From contig CAKOKD010000002.1 of NCBI GenBank assembly GCA_934090935.1, positions 1 through 64,000 on the forward strand: 64,000 bases of DNA, read 5' to 3'. The notes under the pieces are model-generated. The model saw only the letters and a list, made by a program, of their open reading frames with translations. It ran no database searches and was not told the origin of the DNA. Source of the DNA: an uncultured Bacilli bacterium. Lineage in GTDB: Bacteria > Bacillota_I > Bacilli_A > RF39 > UBA660. Shown piece by piece: positions 7,713 to 15,541 of this stretch. The stretch's first letter is position 1. The number at the start of each line of letters is the position of its first letter. The position numbers and the translations under genes are program-made.

Positions 7713-8988
7713 ATTAATAAGAGAAAATAAAGAATTAGTAAAAGAGAATATAAAAAAGAAATTTCAAGATGAAAAATTACCATTGGTAGATGAGATTTTT
7801 GATTTAGATAATGAATATAGAGATACTAAACTAAAAATGGATACTATGCGTGCTGAAAAAAATAAATTAAGTGCTGAAATAGGTAACTTAATGCGCGAAG
7901 GAAAACGTGAAGAAGCAGAAGAAATAAAGACAAAAGTATCAACAATGGGAAGTGAAATAGATGCTTTAACAGCTAGAGAAGAAGAACTAAGCAAAATAAT
8001 TAAGGAAAAAATGATGGTTATTCCAAATATTGTTGCTGCCGATGTTCCAGTAGGCAAAGATGATTCAGAAAATGTTGAGTTAAAAAGATTTGGAGAAGCA
8101 ACTGTACCAGCTTATGAAATACCATATCATGCTGATATTCTTGAAAGCATTGATGGATTAGATAAAGAAGCAAGTGGTAGAACAAGTGGAAATGGTTTCT
8201 ATTATTTAATGGGTGATGCTGCAAGACTTTCAAGTGCGATGCTTGCATATGCACGAGACTTCATGGTACAAAAAGGTTTTACTTATTGTATTCCTCCATT
8301 TATGATTAGAAGTGATGTTGTAACTGGTGTTATGAGTTTCACTGAAATGGATGCCATGATGTATAAAATTGAAGGAGAAGACTTATATTTAATTGGTACA
8401 AGTGAACACTCAATGATTGGTAAATTTAAAGATCAATTAATTAAAAAAGAAAGTTTACCTATTTGTATGACTTCTTATTCACCATGTTTTAGAAAAGAAG
8501 TAGGTGCTCATGGTATTGAAGAAAGAGGAATATATAGAGTTCACCAATTTGAAAAACAAGAAATGATTGTTTTATGTGAACCAGAAGATAGTGATGCCTG
8601 GTATGAACGTATGTGGAAATTCACAGTTGAGCTATTTAGAAGCTTAAATATTCCAGTAAGACAACTTGAATGCTGTACTGGAGACTTAGCTGATTTAAAA
8701 TATAAATCATGTGATGTTGAAGCTTGGAGTCCAAGACAACAAAAGTTTTTTGAAGTAGGTTCTTGTTCAAATTTAACTGATGCTCAAGCAAGAAGACTTG
8801 GCATTCGTGTTAAAAGCGATAAAGGAAATTATTATCTTCATACGCTTAATAATACAGTACTTGCATCTACTCGTGCATTGATTGCTTTAATTGAAAATAA
8901 CTACAATGAAGATGGAAGTATAACAATTCCTGAACCTTTAAGAATGTATATGTTAGGTCAAGAAAAAATCGAACCAAATAGAAAGTAA
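7699..8988 (+). CDS. serS: Seryl-tRNA synthetase
   Basis: Class II synthetase charging tRNA-Ser. The 429-aa length is typical. The N-terminal antiparallel coiled coil (about residues 28-105) is followed by the catalytic core with motif 2 CFRKEVGAHGIEERGIYRVHQF and motif 3 region LNNTVLASTRALIALIENN. The TSEHSMIG segment helps form the serine/ATP pocket. The start ATG 7699 lies within the end of the HD gene with GAAAGTAGG upstream. Expression is controlled by the T-box leader at 6740-6940. Confidence 0.97.
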   Translation: MIDIKLIRENKELVKENIKKKFQDEKLPLVDEIFDLDNEYRDTKLKMDTMRAEKNKLSAEIGNLMREGKREEAEEIKTKVSTMGSEIDALTAREEELSKIIKEKMMVIPNIVAADVPVGKDDSENVELKRFGEATVPAYEIPYHADILESIDGLDKEASGRTSGNGFYYLMGDAARLSSAMLAYARDFMVQKGFTYCIPPFMIRSDVVTGVMSFTEMDAMMYKIEGEDLYLIGTSEHSMIGKFKDQLIKKESLPICMTSYSPCFRKEVGAHGIEERGIYRVHQFEKQEMIVLCEPEDSDAWYERMWKFTVELFRSLNIPVRQLECCTGDLADLKYKSCDVEAWSPRQQKFFEVGSCSNLTDAQARRLGIRVKSDKGNYYLHTLNNTVLASTRALIALIENNYNEDGSITIPEPLRMYMLGQEKIEPNRK

Positions 8989-8999
8989 AACCATGAATG

Positions 9000-9326
9000 A
9001 TTTAATAGCATAGTATAACAACTTAACAGAAGAAGAAAAAAGTATTTTTATCCTTAGCAAGAGTATTATTATTGAATCCTAAAATCATTTTATTTGATGA
9101 AGTAACAAGTGCATTAGATCCTAAAACAACTAATAAGATTTTTTCACTTATTAAAGGACTTAAAGAAAATCATACAATCATAATAATAACTCATAATAAA
9201 GAAGTTATGAGGCAATCAGATAATATAATTGTCTTAAGAAAAGGCACTATAGCAGGAAAAGGTAAACATAGAAGTTTAATGAAAAAATGTGATGAATATA
9301 GAAAACTGAACGTTAAAGATGTGTAA
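9000..9326 (+). pseudogene. Decayed ABC-exporter ATPase, C-terminal fragment
   Basis: From about 9051 the frame reads VFLSLARVLLLNPKIILFDE, then VTSALDPKT, and later IIIITHNKEV. This is the signature-to-H-loop part of an ABC exporter ATPase, with Walker B ILFDE and the D-loop SALD. The Walker A half and membrane domain are absent. Upstream sequence contains a stop in the same frame (around 9028) before QKKKKVF, the remains of the LSGGQ region. An open frame from TTG 9072 encodes 84 aa but has no ribosome site, so I read it as a relic between serS and ftsK. Confidence 0.7.
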
Positions 9327-9420
9327 ATTTATCAATTATTTTGATAATCTTTACATAAATATTTACAAAATTTGCCACGGAATAAATTATTTAGGTTATA
9401 ATTATATTAGGGTGAATGGT

Positions 9421-11661
9421 ATGACAAAACATAAAAGAAAAAAGAGTGCAAATACAACTAATACAAAATTTTCCGTAGAAATAACAGGATTGATACTTAT
9501 ACTTATCGGAGTTATTGGATTAGGAGTTTTTGGACCTGTTGGAAATATAATAAAAGACTTTGCAATCTTTCTATTTGGTTCATATTATAATATATTGATA
9601 ATAATATTGCTCGTTTTAGGAATGTATATGTTGTTTAAAAGAAAAATGCCAAAGTTTTTTACTGCACGTTTAATAGGCTTTTATCTTATTATTTTATCAT
9701 CTCTAACTTTAGCTCATATGAATTATGTTCAAAGTGGAACTAAAATAGGTGATGTTTTAAACAACTCTATGGATGTATTTCTATCCGTAATAAATGAAAA
9801 TTTTGTCGGTTTAAGTCAAACTGGTGGAGGAATAATTGGCTTATTTACATCTTGGGCACTAGTTTCCTTGCTTGACAAAGTTGGAACTTATATTATCGTA
9901 TCAGTTATAATCATATTTGGACTTATTTTAATATTCAACATATCATTCTCAGATACTTTGGATAAAATCGGAAGCATTTTAGCAAGTCAAAAAGAGAAAA
10001 GAAAAGAAGCTAAAAAGGCTGCTAGAATAGCCAAAGCTAATAAGCAAATGGAGAAAGAAGATGAATTTGAGGAAGAAGATGACAAAGTCGTTATCCGTTC
10101 AGTTGAAGAATTAAAGAAATATAAAAATATTGACGAAGAGGCCCCAGCACCAGCTAATATAGTAAATGACATACCTCTTATAAGCATAAATTCTAATTAT
10201 CGTTTACCAAAACTTGATGAGGTTTTGGATCCATTAAAGAAAAATAAGCGTACCAACAGTGATGAATTTATTAAACAAACAAGTATTGCTCTACAAAATG
10301 TTCTTGCTGATTTTGGTATAACAGGAAAGGTAGTTGCTGTTCATGAAGGACCTACCGTAACTCAATTTGAGGTTGCTGTAAAAAATGGAACAAAAGTTAG
10401 CAAAATAACTGGTCTTTCTAAAGAAATAGCTTTATCTCTTGCTGCTAAAGACGTTCGTATTGAAGCACCAATTCCTGGAAAAACAACGGTTGGAGTTGAA
10501 ATACCTAATAAGATAACTGTTGGAGTTCAAGTAAGAGAGGTAATTCAAGATAAACAAAAAGAAATGATGTCCATGAAACTACCTGTTTCTTTAGGAAAGG
10601 ATATCAATGGTAATAACTGTATAGCTGATCTTGCTAAAACACCACACTTACTAGTTGCTGGTTCTACTGGATCAGGTAAATCTGTATGTATAAATTCATT
10701 TATCAATAGTTTGCTTATAACTAAACGACCTGATGAAGTAAAACTTGTATTGGTTGACCCTAAAAAGGTTGAACTTTCAAATTATAATGGAGTGCCACAT
10801 CTATTGTGTCCAGTTGTAACTGATCCTAAAAAAGCAAGCATTGCCTTACAAAATATTGTAAAAGAAATGGAAAAACGTTACGACATGTTTGCTGATGAAA
10901 AGGTAAAAAATATAGTTGGTTATAATGAAAAAATGAGTGCATTGATGAAGAAGAATCCTGAGGATAAAACGATTCATTTGATGAGTTACATTGTAGTAAT
11001 CATTGATGAGCTTGCTGATTTGATGTTAGTTGCATCAAAAGAAGTAGAGGATTCTATTATGAGAATCACTCAAATGGCAAGAGCAGCTGGAATTCATTTG
11101 ATAGTTGCAACTCAAAGACCATCAACAGATGTTATCACTGGTGTCGTAAAAGCAAATATTCCATCACGTATTGCTTTTGCTGTTGCTTCACAAATTGATT
11201 CAAGAACTATTTTGGATATGGGAGGAGCTGAAAAACTTCTAGGTAAAGGTGATATGCTTTATAAACCAATGGGAGAAAATACACCACTTAGAATTCAAGG
11301 TAACTTTATAAGCGATGAAGAAATAGAAAGAGTAATCGCCTATACTTCTAAAGAACAAGTCGCTTCATATGATGAATCAATTACTCAAATGAACCAAAAT
11401 ACTGAATCAATTTCAACTGCAGGAGTAGGCGGAAGAGATACTTCAGAAGATGATCCTCTTTACAATGAAATCGTTGATTTTGCGATTGAAACTGGTAAAG
11501 TGTCAGCGTCTTTATTACAAAGAAGATTTAGACTAGGCTACAATCGTGCTGCAAGAATCGTTGATCTACTTGAAGAAAGAGGAGTAATCGGACCACAAAA
11601 CGGTTCAAAGCCAAGAGAAGTTTTAATTAAAATGGATAAGCAGGAAGATACTGAAGAATAG
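9421..11661 (+). CDS. ftsK: FtsK/SpoIIIE DNA translocase
   Basis: Septum-located DNA pump that clears and resolves chromosomes at division. The 746-aa protein has four N-terminal membrane segments (about residues 20-175), a charged linker, the alpha/beta RecA-like motor with Walker A AGSTGSGKS and Walker B VVIIDELADLM, and a C-terminal winged-helix gamma domain (SASLLQRRFRLGYNRAARIV) that reads KOPS-like sequences. ATG 9421 with AGGGTG upstream is preferred over an upstream frame opening at 9319, which overlaps the ABC pseudogene. TATAAT lies at 9397-9402, but the -35 is poor. A terminator follows the gene. Confidence 0.96.
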   Translation: MTKHKRKKSANTTNTKFSVEITGLILILIGVIGLGVFGPVGNIIKDFAIFLFGSYYNILIIILLVLGMYMLFKRKMPKFFTARLIGFYLIILSSLTLAHMNYVQSGTKIGDVLNNSMDVFLSVINENFVGLSQTGGGIIGLFTSWALVSLLDKVGTYIIVSVIIIFGLILIFNISFSDTLDKIGSILASQKEKRKEAKKAARIAKANKQMEKEDEFEEEDDKVVIRSVEELKKYKNIDEEAPAPANIVNDIPLISINSNYRLPKLDEVLDPLKKNKRTNSDEFIKQTSIALQNVLADFGITGKVVAVHEGPTVTQFEVAVKNGTKVSKITGLSKEIALSLAAKDVRIEAPIPGKTTVGVEIPNKITVGVQVREVIQDKQKEMMSMKLPVSLGKDINGNNCIADLAKTPHLLVAGSTGSGKSVCINSFINSLLITKRPDEVKLVLVDPKKVELSNYNGVPHLLCPVVTDPKKASIALQNIVKEMEKRYDMFADEKVKNIVGYNEKMSALMKKNPEDKTIHLMSYIVVIIDELADLMLVASKEVEDSIMRITQMARAAGIHLIVATQRPSTDVITGVVKANIPSRIAFAVASQIDSRTILDMGGAEKLLGKGDMLYKPMGENTPLRIQGNFISDEEIERVIAYTSKEQVASYDESITQMNQNTESISTAGVGGRDTSEDDPLYNEIVDFAIETGKVSASLLQRRFRLGYNRAARIVDLLEERGVIGPQNGSKPREVLIKMDKQEDTEE

Positions 11662-11675
11662 TTCTTCCTTTTTTT
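11642..11675 (+). terminator. Terminator after ftsK
   Basis: AGGAAG (11642-11647) pairs with CTTCCT (11664-11669), followed by a run of T. It overlaps the ftsK 3' end. Confidence 0.7.
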
Positions 11676-11688
11676 GACATGATCAAAT

Positions 11689-11718
11689 TTGACAAAAGTG
11701 TTAACTTTGTGTTAAGAT
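11689..11718 (+). promoter_or_regulatory. Sigma-A-type promoter upstream of the gene at 11794
   Basis: TTGACA at 11689-11694 and TAAGAT at 11713-11718, spacer 18 bp. A second -10-like TATAAT at 11754-11759 without a good -35 could provide another start. Confidence 0.6.
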
Positions 11719-11793
11719 AGGTCTCACATATCGAAATAAAGCCTAGTATTTGGTATAATTGATGTGTAATGTAGAATAAGGGGGATTATAATT

Positions 11794-12216
11794 ATGAAAG
11801 GATTTATTCTCGATTACATTAATGAAAATGAGTTTAGAAAATTAGAAAGAGCGTTAAAGAAGTATAATATGCTTGCTTTTAAAAAATTAAATTTTGAATA
11901 CTATCCATCTTTACGTAAGGGAGAATTTTTGGGTGAACTTGTTTCGACTGATAAGAAAAAAGGCAGTGAAACATATGAATTAAAATTACCAAGTGACCAT
12001 CTATTCACTCAAGTTCATGGAGAAGTAAAACTTAGATATATCATTTATAGAAATCAAAATGTAGTCATGCTTGAAACAATTGAACCAACTGATATTTTGC
12101 TTGAAGGTCATGTCGCCGAATTAACTACATATAAAGGTGTAATGATTTCTAAAGCAAATGCTGATAAAGACAAATTCATGGTAAATTTATTTTCTGCTAT
12201 GGATGATCAAAAATAG
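11794..12216 (+). CDS. Hypothetical protein, 140 aa
   Basis: Unknown soluble protein. It begins MKGFILDYINENEFRKLERA and has mixed alpha/beta character with no Cys, signal peptide or membrane segment. AGGGGGATTA is a strong ribosome site ahead of ATG 11794. The gene stands alone between its own promoter and a terminator, so it is probably monocistronic. I do not recognise a family. Confidence 0.8.
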   Translation: MKGFILDYINENEFRKLERALKKYNMLAFKKLNFEYYPSLRKGEFLGELVSTDKKKGSETYELKLPSDHLFTQVHGEVKLRYIIYRNQNVVMLETIEPTDILLEGHVAELTTYKGVMISKANADKDKFMVNLFSAMDDQK

Positions 12217-12239
12217 TCTCTTAAAGAGATTTTTTTTTT
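12217..12239 (+). terminator. Rho-independent terminator
   Basis: TCTCT/AGAGA stem, 3-nt loop, then ten T. Confidence 0.75.
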
Positions 12240-12266
12240 GACAAATTTTAAACTTTAATATATTAT
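12238..12266 (+). promoter_or_regulatory. Sigma-A-type promoter for the gene at 12298
   Basis: TTGACA 12238-12243 and TATTAT 12261-12266 with an ideal 17-bp spacer. The -35 overlaps the T-tract of the preceding terminator. Confidence 0.7.
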
Positions 12267-12297
12267 ATACAACTATAAAAGAAGGGGACTTTTGCTT

Positions 12298-12492
12298 ATG
12301 GGAGTATATAAAAAAAGAGAAAAGATAAAATACAAAAATCAACTTTTTCAAATTATTGAAAGAAATGATAAAAAAATTGGATTTTTAAAAATTGTTTATG
12401 AAGACGAAAAAATGACATATCAATATCCAACAGCTTATGAATTTTTACATTTGAGCAGTTTTATGAATAAAAAAAACAGAATAAAATTCTAG
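12298..12492 (+). CDS. Small hypothetical protein, 64 aa
   Basis: A basic, beta-rich 64-residue protein (MGVYKKREKIKYKN at the start) of unknown role. ATG 12298 is chosen over TTG 12292 because GAAGGGGA sits at a proper distance. It has a near-consensus promoter of its own. Its TAG stop shares bases with the stop of the convergent gene on the minus strand through a CTAG palindrome at 12489-12492. Confidence 0.7.
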   Translation: MGVYKKREKIKYKNQLFQIIERNDKKIGFLKIVYEDEKMTYQYPTAYEFLHLSSFMNKKNRIKF

Positions 12493-13235
12493 TTATTTTT
12501 GGAGTTAATAAGTTTAAAGATAGAACTGATACCATCTTTTTTTATCGCAAAAATTATTCCTTTATTTCTGTTTTTTCCAAGCAAATTATATGAACGATCA
12601 AACCTTAAAGAAATTGATATCTTCAAATCATCGTTCTTTATAGCTTCAATAAAATTTACAAAATCTTTTAAAACATAGCAATCAATCTGATAATATCTAT
12701 AATATAAATTATTTTCTTCTTTTTTCTTGCTGGCTTTTATTAAAACCATTTTTTTAACCTTCATTTCTGCTCTAGTTCTAATAGTGTCAAAATCAATATA
12801 ACCAATCTTATCTATTAAAGATTTATCTTGATTATAGACGTATGTAACAATCCCATCTTCAAGCATTTTTAGTTCAAAGTAATGCTCGCCATATTCTACC
12901 AATTTATTGTATTTTAAAGCGATATTAAATACTTTTCTATCTTTATAAACTTTGTCATAAATCCCATAAGTATTTAAGATGTAATCACTTTCATATTCAT
13001 GATATCCAATAAATGTTGAAGAAAATAAAGATACTGGGAAGTTGCTAAACCTAGTAGTAGTTTTTATCTCAATGTCTTTATAATCTGGAAATATAGAGCT
13101 ATTTGGGTTTATATTAAGAAGATGTTCAAAAGTAAGGCCACAAGAATTATATGGGTTATTATTTATTCCTTTAATATAACCTTTAGAGCTTATATCCATA
13201 AATAAATGCATTATATCATCAAAGTCTTTTTTCAT
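12489..13235 (-). CDS. MvaI/BcnI-like restriction endonuclease family protein
   Basis: The 248-aa protein has the N-terminal layout of MvaI/BcnI-type nucleases: GLTFEHLLNINPNS, then FPDYKDIEIKTTT, where D-x(n)-E-x-K is the PD-(D/E)XK-like metal site, followed by a VSLFSSTF segment. The C-terminal half is a mixed alpha/beta region without obvious motifs. ATG 13235 is preached by GAAAGGAGGA, a far better ribosome site than that of the longer frame from 13343. No DNA methyltransferase gene lies next to it; the methyltransferase at 4593 does not look like a DNA enzyme. It may be a solitary or domesticated nuclease. Confidence 0.7.
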   Translation of the reverse strand: MKKDFDDIMHLFMDISSKGYIKGINNNPYNSCGLTFEHLLNINPNSSIFPDYKDIEIKTTTRFSNFPVSLFSSTFIGYHEYESDYILNTYGIYDKVYKDRKVFNIALKYNKLVEYGEHYFELKMLEDGIVTYVYNQDKSLIDKIGYIDFDTIRTRAEMKVKKMVLIKASKKKEENNLYYRYYQIDCYVLKDFVNFIEAIKNDDLKISISLRFDRSYNLLGKNRNKGIIFAIKKDGISSIFKLINSKNN

Positions 13236-13396
13236 ATTTCCTCCTTTCATAAGTTCGCTATTATAGATGGTTGATCTTGTATTTTTTGTCGAATAAAGGA
13301 ATTTATAAGAAAAAGTATATTTTATCAAAAAAAGTACTTGCAACCGACCGCCGGTTATGATATATTTAATGGGTAGTACGTTGGTGACTATAGTTT

Positions 13397-13473
13397 GGAT
13401 CTTTAGCTCAGTTGGTTAGAGCATCCGGCTCATAACCGGGCGGTCGTAGGTTCGAGTCCTACAAGATCCACCA
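13397..13473 (+). tRNA. tRNA with CAU anticodon (tRNA-Met or lysidine-modified tRNA-Ile2)
   Basis: A 77-nt cloverleaf with acceptor GGATCTT/AAGATCC, D-arm AGCTCAGTTGGTTAGAGC, anticodon loop CTCATAA (CAT), T-arm TAGGTTCGAGTCCTA and encoded CCA. It is not an initiator, since the acceptor is fully paired at position 1. The overall sequence resembles Bacillus tRNA-Ile2(CAU) at least as well as elongator Met. The choice depends on TilS recognition and cannot be settled here. Confidence 0.93.
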
Positions 13474-13481
13474 TTTTTTGT

Positions 13482-13566
13482 GCAGGTATGGCGGAATTGG
13501 CAGACGCGCTAGACTTAGGATCTAGTGGAGTGATTCGTGCAGGTTCAAGTCCTGTTACCTGCACCA
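13482..13566 (+). tRNA. tRNA-Leu (TAG anticodon)
   Basis: An 85-nt class II tRNA with acceptor GCAGGTA/TACCTGC, anticodon stem CTAGA/TCTAG enclosing loop CTTAGGA (anticodon TAG), a long variable arm (TGGAGTGATTCGTG) and encoded CCA. It lies 8 nt after the CAU tRNA and is cotranscribed with it. Confidence 0.95.
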
Positions 13567-13609
13567 ACTTGATACTAAACTCAGACGATGGTTTTGAGGA
13601 TAATAAATG

Positions 13610-13634
13610 AACTAACAAATATGTTAGTTTTTTT
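13610..13634 (+). terminator. Terminator after the tRNA pair
   Basis: AACTAACA/TGTTAGTT perfect 8-bp stem with a 4-nt loop, then seven T. Confidence 0.85.
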
Positions 13635-13760
13635 GTGTACTCAAATATGCAGTTTATAAATTAATACAAACGCCACGAATCAAGGAAAATTCTAACTATT
13701 AATATCTTCACATATTGTAGAAATATAATTTTCCTTAGTGTATAATCAATATTGGTGATA

Positions 13761-13925
13761 ATGATGAAAATAGGCATTGACGTTGATGGTGTTTTAACCG
13801 ATGTCATAAGATATGCATGCGACTATGGTAGCAAATATTTTCTTTGAAATTTAGTTGATGCTAATAGAAATGATAAACTTTCAGATGAAGGCATAAGCAT
13901 CATAAGTTCTTTAAATAAATCATAA
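13761..13925 (+). pseudogene. Remnant of a HAD-family phosphatase/nucleotidase gene
   Basis: Frame 1 starts MMKIGIDVDGVLTDVIRYAC, an intact HAD motif I (DVDGVLTD), but stops at TGA 13845-13847. The same frame continues to TAA 13923-13925 with GISIISSLNKS, which looks like a C-terminal end. The middle of the protein is missing, so this is a gene with a large internal deletion. A 10-bp inverted repeat (13682-13691 and 13727-13736) and TATAAT at 13741-13746 lie upstream. Confidence 0.65.
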
Positions 13926-13960
13926 ATTTTGCCATAAAAGGGAAAAATTTTATCTTTTTA

Positions 13961-13988
13961 TTGACAAAAGACAAATATGTAGTAGAAT
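13961..13988 (+). promoter_or_regulatory. Sigma-A-type promoter for the transglutaminase-like gene pair
   Basis: TTGACA 13961-13966 and TAGAAT 13983-13988, spacer 16 bp. It is followed by GGGGAGG as ribosome site for ATG 14026. Confidence 0.7.
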
Positions 13989-14025
13989 ACTCTTACCATA
14001 AAAAAAGGGGAGGTTTAACAATAAA

Positions 14026-15540
14026 ATGGACGATAAATTAAAAAAAATTTTTATATCAAAAAAATTTTCAGACTTATTACAAACTTTTAGTTATAATGAA
14101 CTAAACGCTATGGAAGTTCTTTCGATATATATTTCTGATGAAGAGGAACTAGCAACGATTATAAATGATAAAGAATTGTTTAAAACGGAATCTATAGAAA
14201 GTTTGGATGAATATTGTAGATTTAATGGAGAAGAAACAGACAGCATAGCTGAAGAAAAAAAACGAATACAGGAGATTTTTATAAGTCAAAGAAGTCTAAT
14301 CGATGAATTTGACTATGTTGAAGTTGATACAGAAGAACTAGATATTATGAGTGTTCTTGCAAGTGTGCCAAAATTAAGAGAAAAGAAAATATTACTAGAC
14401 GAAAACTTTGACATAACCGATAAAAAATCTTTAGAGGATTGTGCTGAAAAATATTCAGAAATAAAGGATAATCTATACGTTTCCCTTTCCGGAAATACTA
14501 AGCCAACCAAAATAGTTGATGCGCTTACTACAATAAATGCAATAGAAGAATTTGTAAATTATGTAAAAAAATTTAATTTTTCTCCAATGGAAGCAATATG
14601 TTTCTCATTCGATGTAATAAGAAATCGAATCTATAATGAGGAGACAAAAGAAGAGGATGCAACCATATCCAGAGACCTAACGAGTGTACTTTTAGGGAAT
14701 AAAATTGTATGTCTAGGGTATGCTGTCCTTTTTAATAGCATCTTAAAATCACTAAGCATTCCTGGATGTATTTTAAAAATGACGCAAAAACATAATCCCA
14801 ACTCAGGACACGCAAGAAATATCGTATATTTAAAAGATGATAAATACGGGATAAATGGAATATATTCAATCGATGCAACTTTGAGTTCAAGAAAAAAAGG
14901 CCAAGATGAAATTTTTCCATATCGTTACCAATTTTTCTTAAGAACATTTTCTGAGATGATAAGGGATGATAAAGAAAAGTATGATTATATTCAATTATCA
15001 CCCGATTGCCAAGACTATTTAATGCAAGTTCTTAACAGTAATAACCAAAAATCTTTATTCGAACTAGGAAATTCTAAACAGATTAAACAACATATCAATT
15101 ATATATCAGAGTTAGTATATGGAAAAAGTATTCTTCTAAATTACTACTATGATAAATCAAGTTTAAAAATAATGAATAAAAAGATAGATAAAGAACAAAT
15201 CGAAGACCAAATCAGAAATTGCCTTGCTTTAATGAACAAGAGCATAAGTGCTGAAGCTTATATTGGATGCTTATTCAATGTACGAAAAGTACAATACTAT
15301 ATTGATGAAACTATGTATCCATTTGACTTACAATCCTTTTATACAACTGAAAAACTAGCCGGTTGGAAATTTGCAGATGACTCTACAAACGAAGATGAGC
15401 TAATTAATGCAATATTTGGTTCCATAAATCCCGAATATAGAAAATTTCTAAAATATACTCGTCTAACAAATATGCGCACAAATATAGCCGGAATAAGACT
15501 ATCGAAATGTTTAAGAAATTACTTAGAAGGAAAAAAATGA
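14026..15540 (+). CDS. Transglutaminase-like domain protein (copy 1 of tandem pair)
   Basis: A 504-aa protein without a signal peptide. The middle third carries a transglutaminase-like core: SRDLTSVLLGNKIVCLGYA (Cys about residue 229), GHARNIVYLKDDKYG (His about 261) and GIYSIDATLSS (Asp about 281), a plausible Cys-His-Asp triad. The N-terminal 170 residues and the helical C-terminus have no recognised domain. It is a paralogue of the next gene, which begins 1 nt after its stop. Substrate is unknown; the enzyme could be a cytosolic protease, amidase or crosslinking enzyme. Confidence 0.7.
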   Translation: MDDKLKKIFISKKFSDLLQTFSYNELNAMEVLSIYISDEEELATIINDKELFKTESIESLDEYCRFNGEETDSIAEEKKRIQEIFISQRSLIDEFDYVEVDTEELDIMSVLASVPKLREKKILLDENFDITDKKSLEDCAEKYSEIKDNLYVSLSGNTKPTKIVDALTTINAIEEFVNYVKKFNFSPMEAICFSFDVIRNRIYNEETKEEDATISRDLTSVLLGNKIVCLGYAVLFNSILKSLSIPGCILKMTQKHNPNSGHARNIVYLKDDKYGINGIYSIDATLSSRKKGQDEIFPYRYQFFLRTFSEMIRDDKEKYDYIQLSPDCQDYLMQVLNSNNQKSLFELGNSKQIKQHINYISELVYGKSILLNYYYDKSSLKIMNKKIDKEQIEDQIRNCLALMNKSISAEAYIGCLFNVRKVQYYIDETMYPFDLQSFYTTEKLAGWKFADDSTNEDELINAIFGSINPEYRKFLKYTRLTNMRTNIAGIRLSKCLRNYLEGKK

Positions 15541-15541
15541 T

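Noticed and set aside
9319..9420. N-terminal extension of FtsK from 9319
   Set aside because: It overlaps the ABC pseudogene, has no ribosome site and would add a non-homologous segment. ATG 9421 with AGGGTG fits better.
13430..13618. Minus-strand frame of 62 codons (VTGLEPARITPLDPKSSASA)
   Set aside because: It is the antisense of the two tRNA genes. This peptide is a well-known spurious translation of tRNA sequence.
13682..13736. 10-bp inverted repeat as ends of a miniature transposable element
   Set aside because: Only 35 bp separates the arms, no target duplication is visible and no second copy was seen. It may be a simple hairpin.
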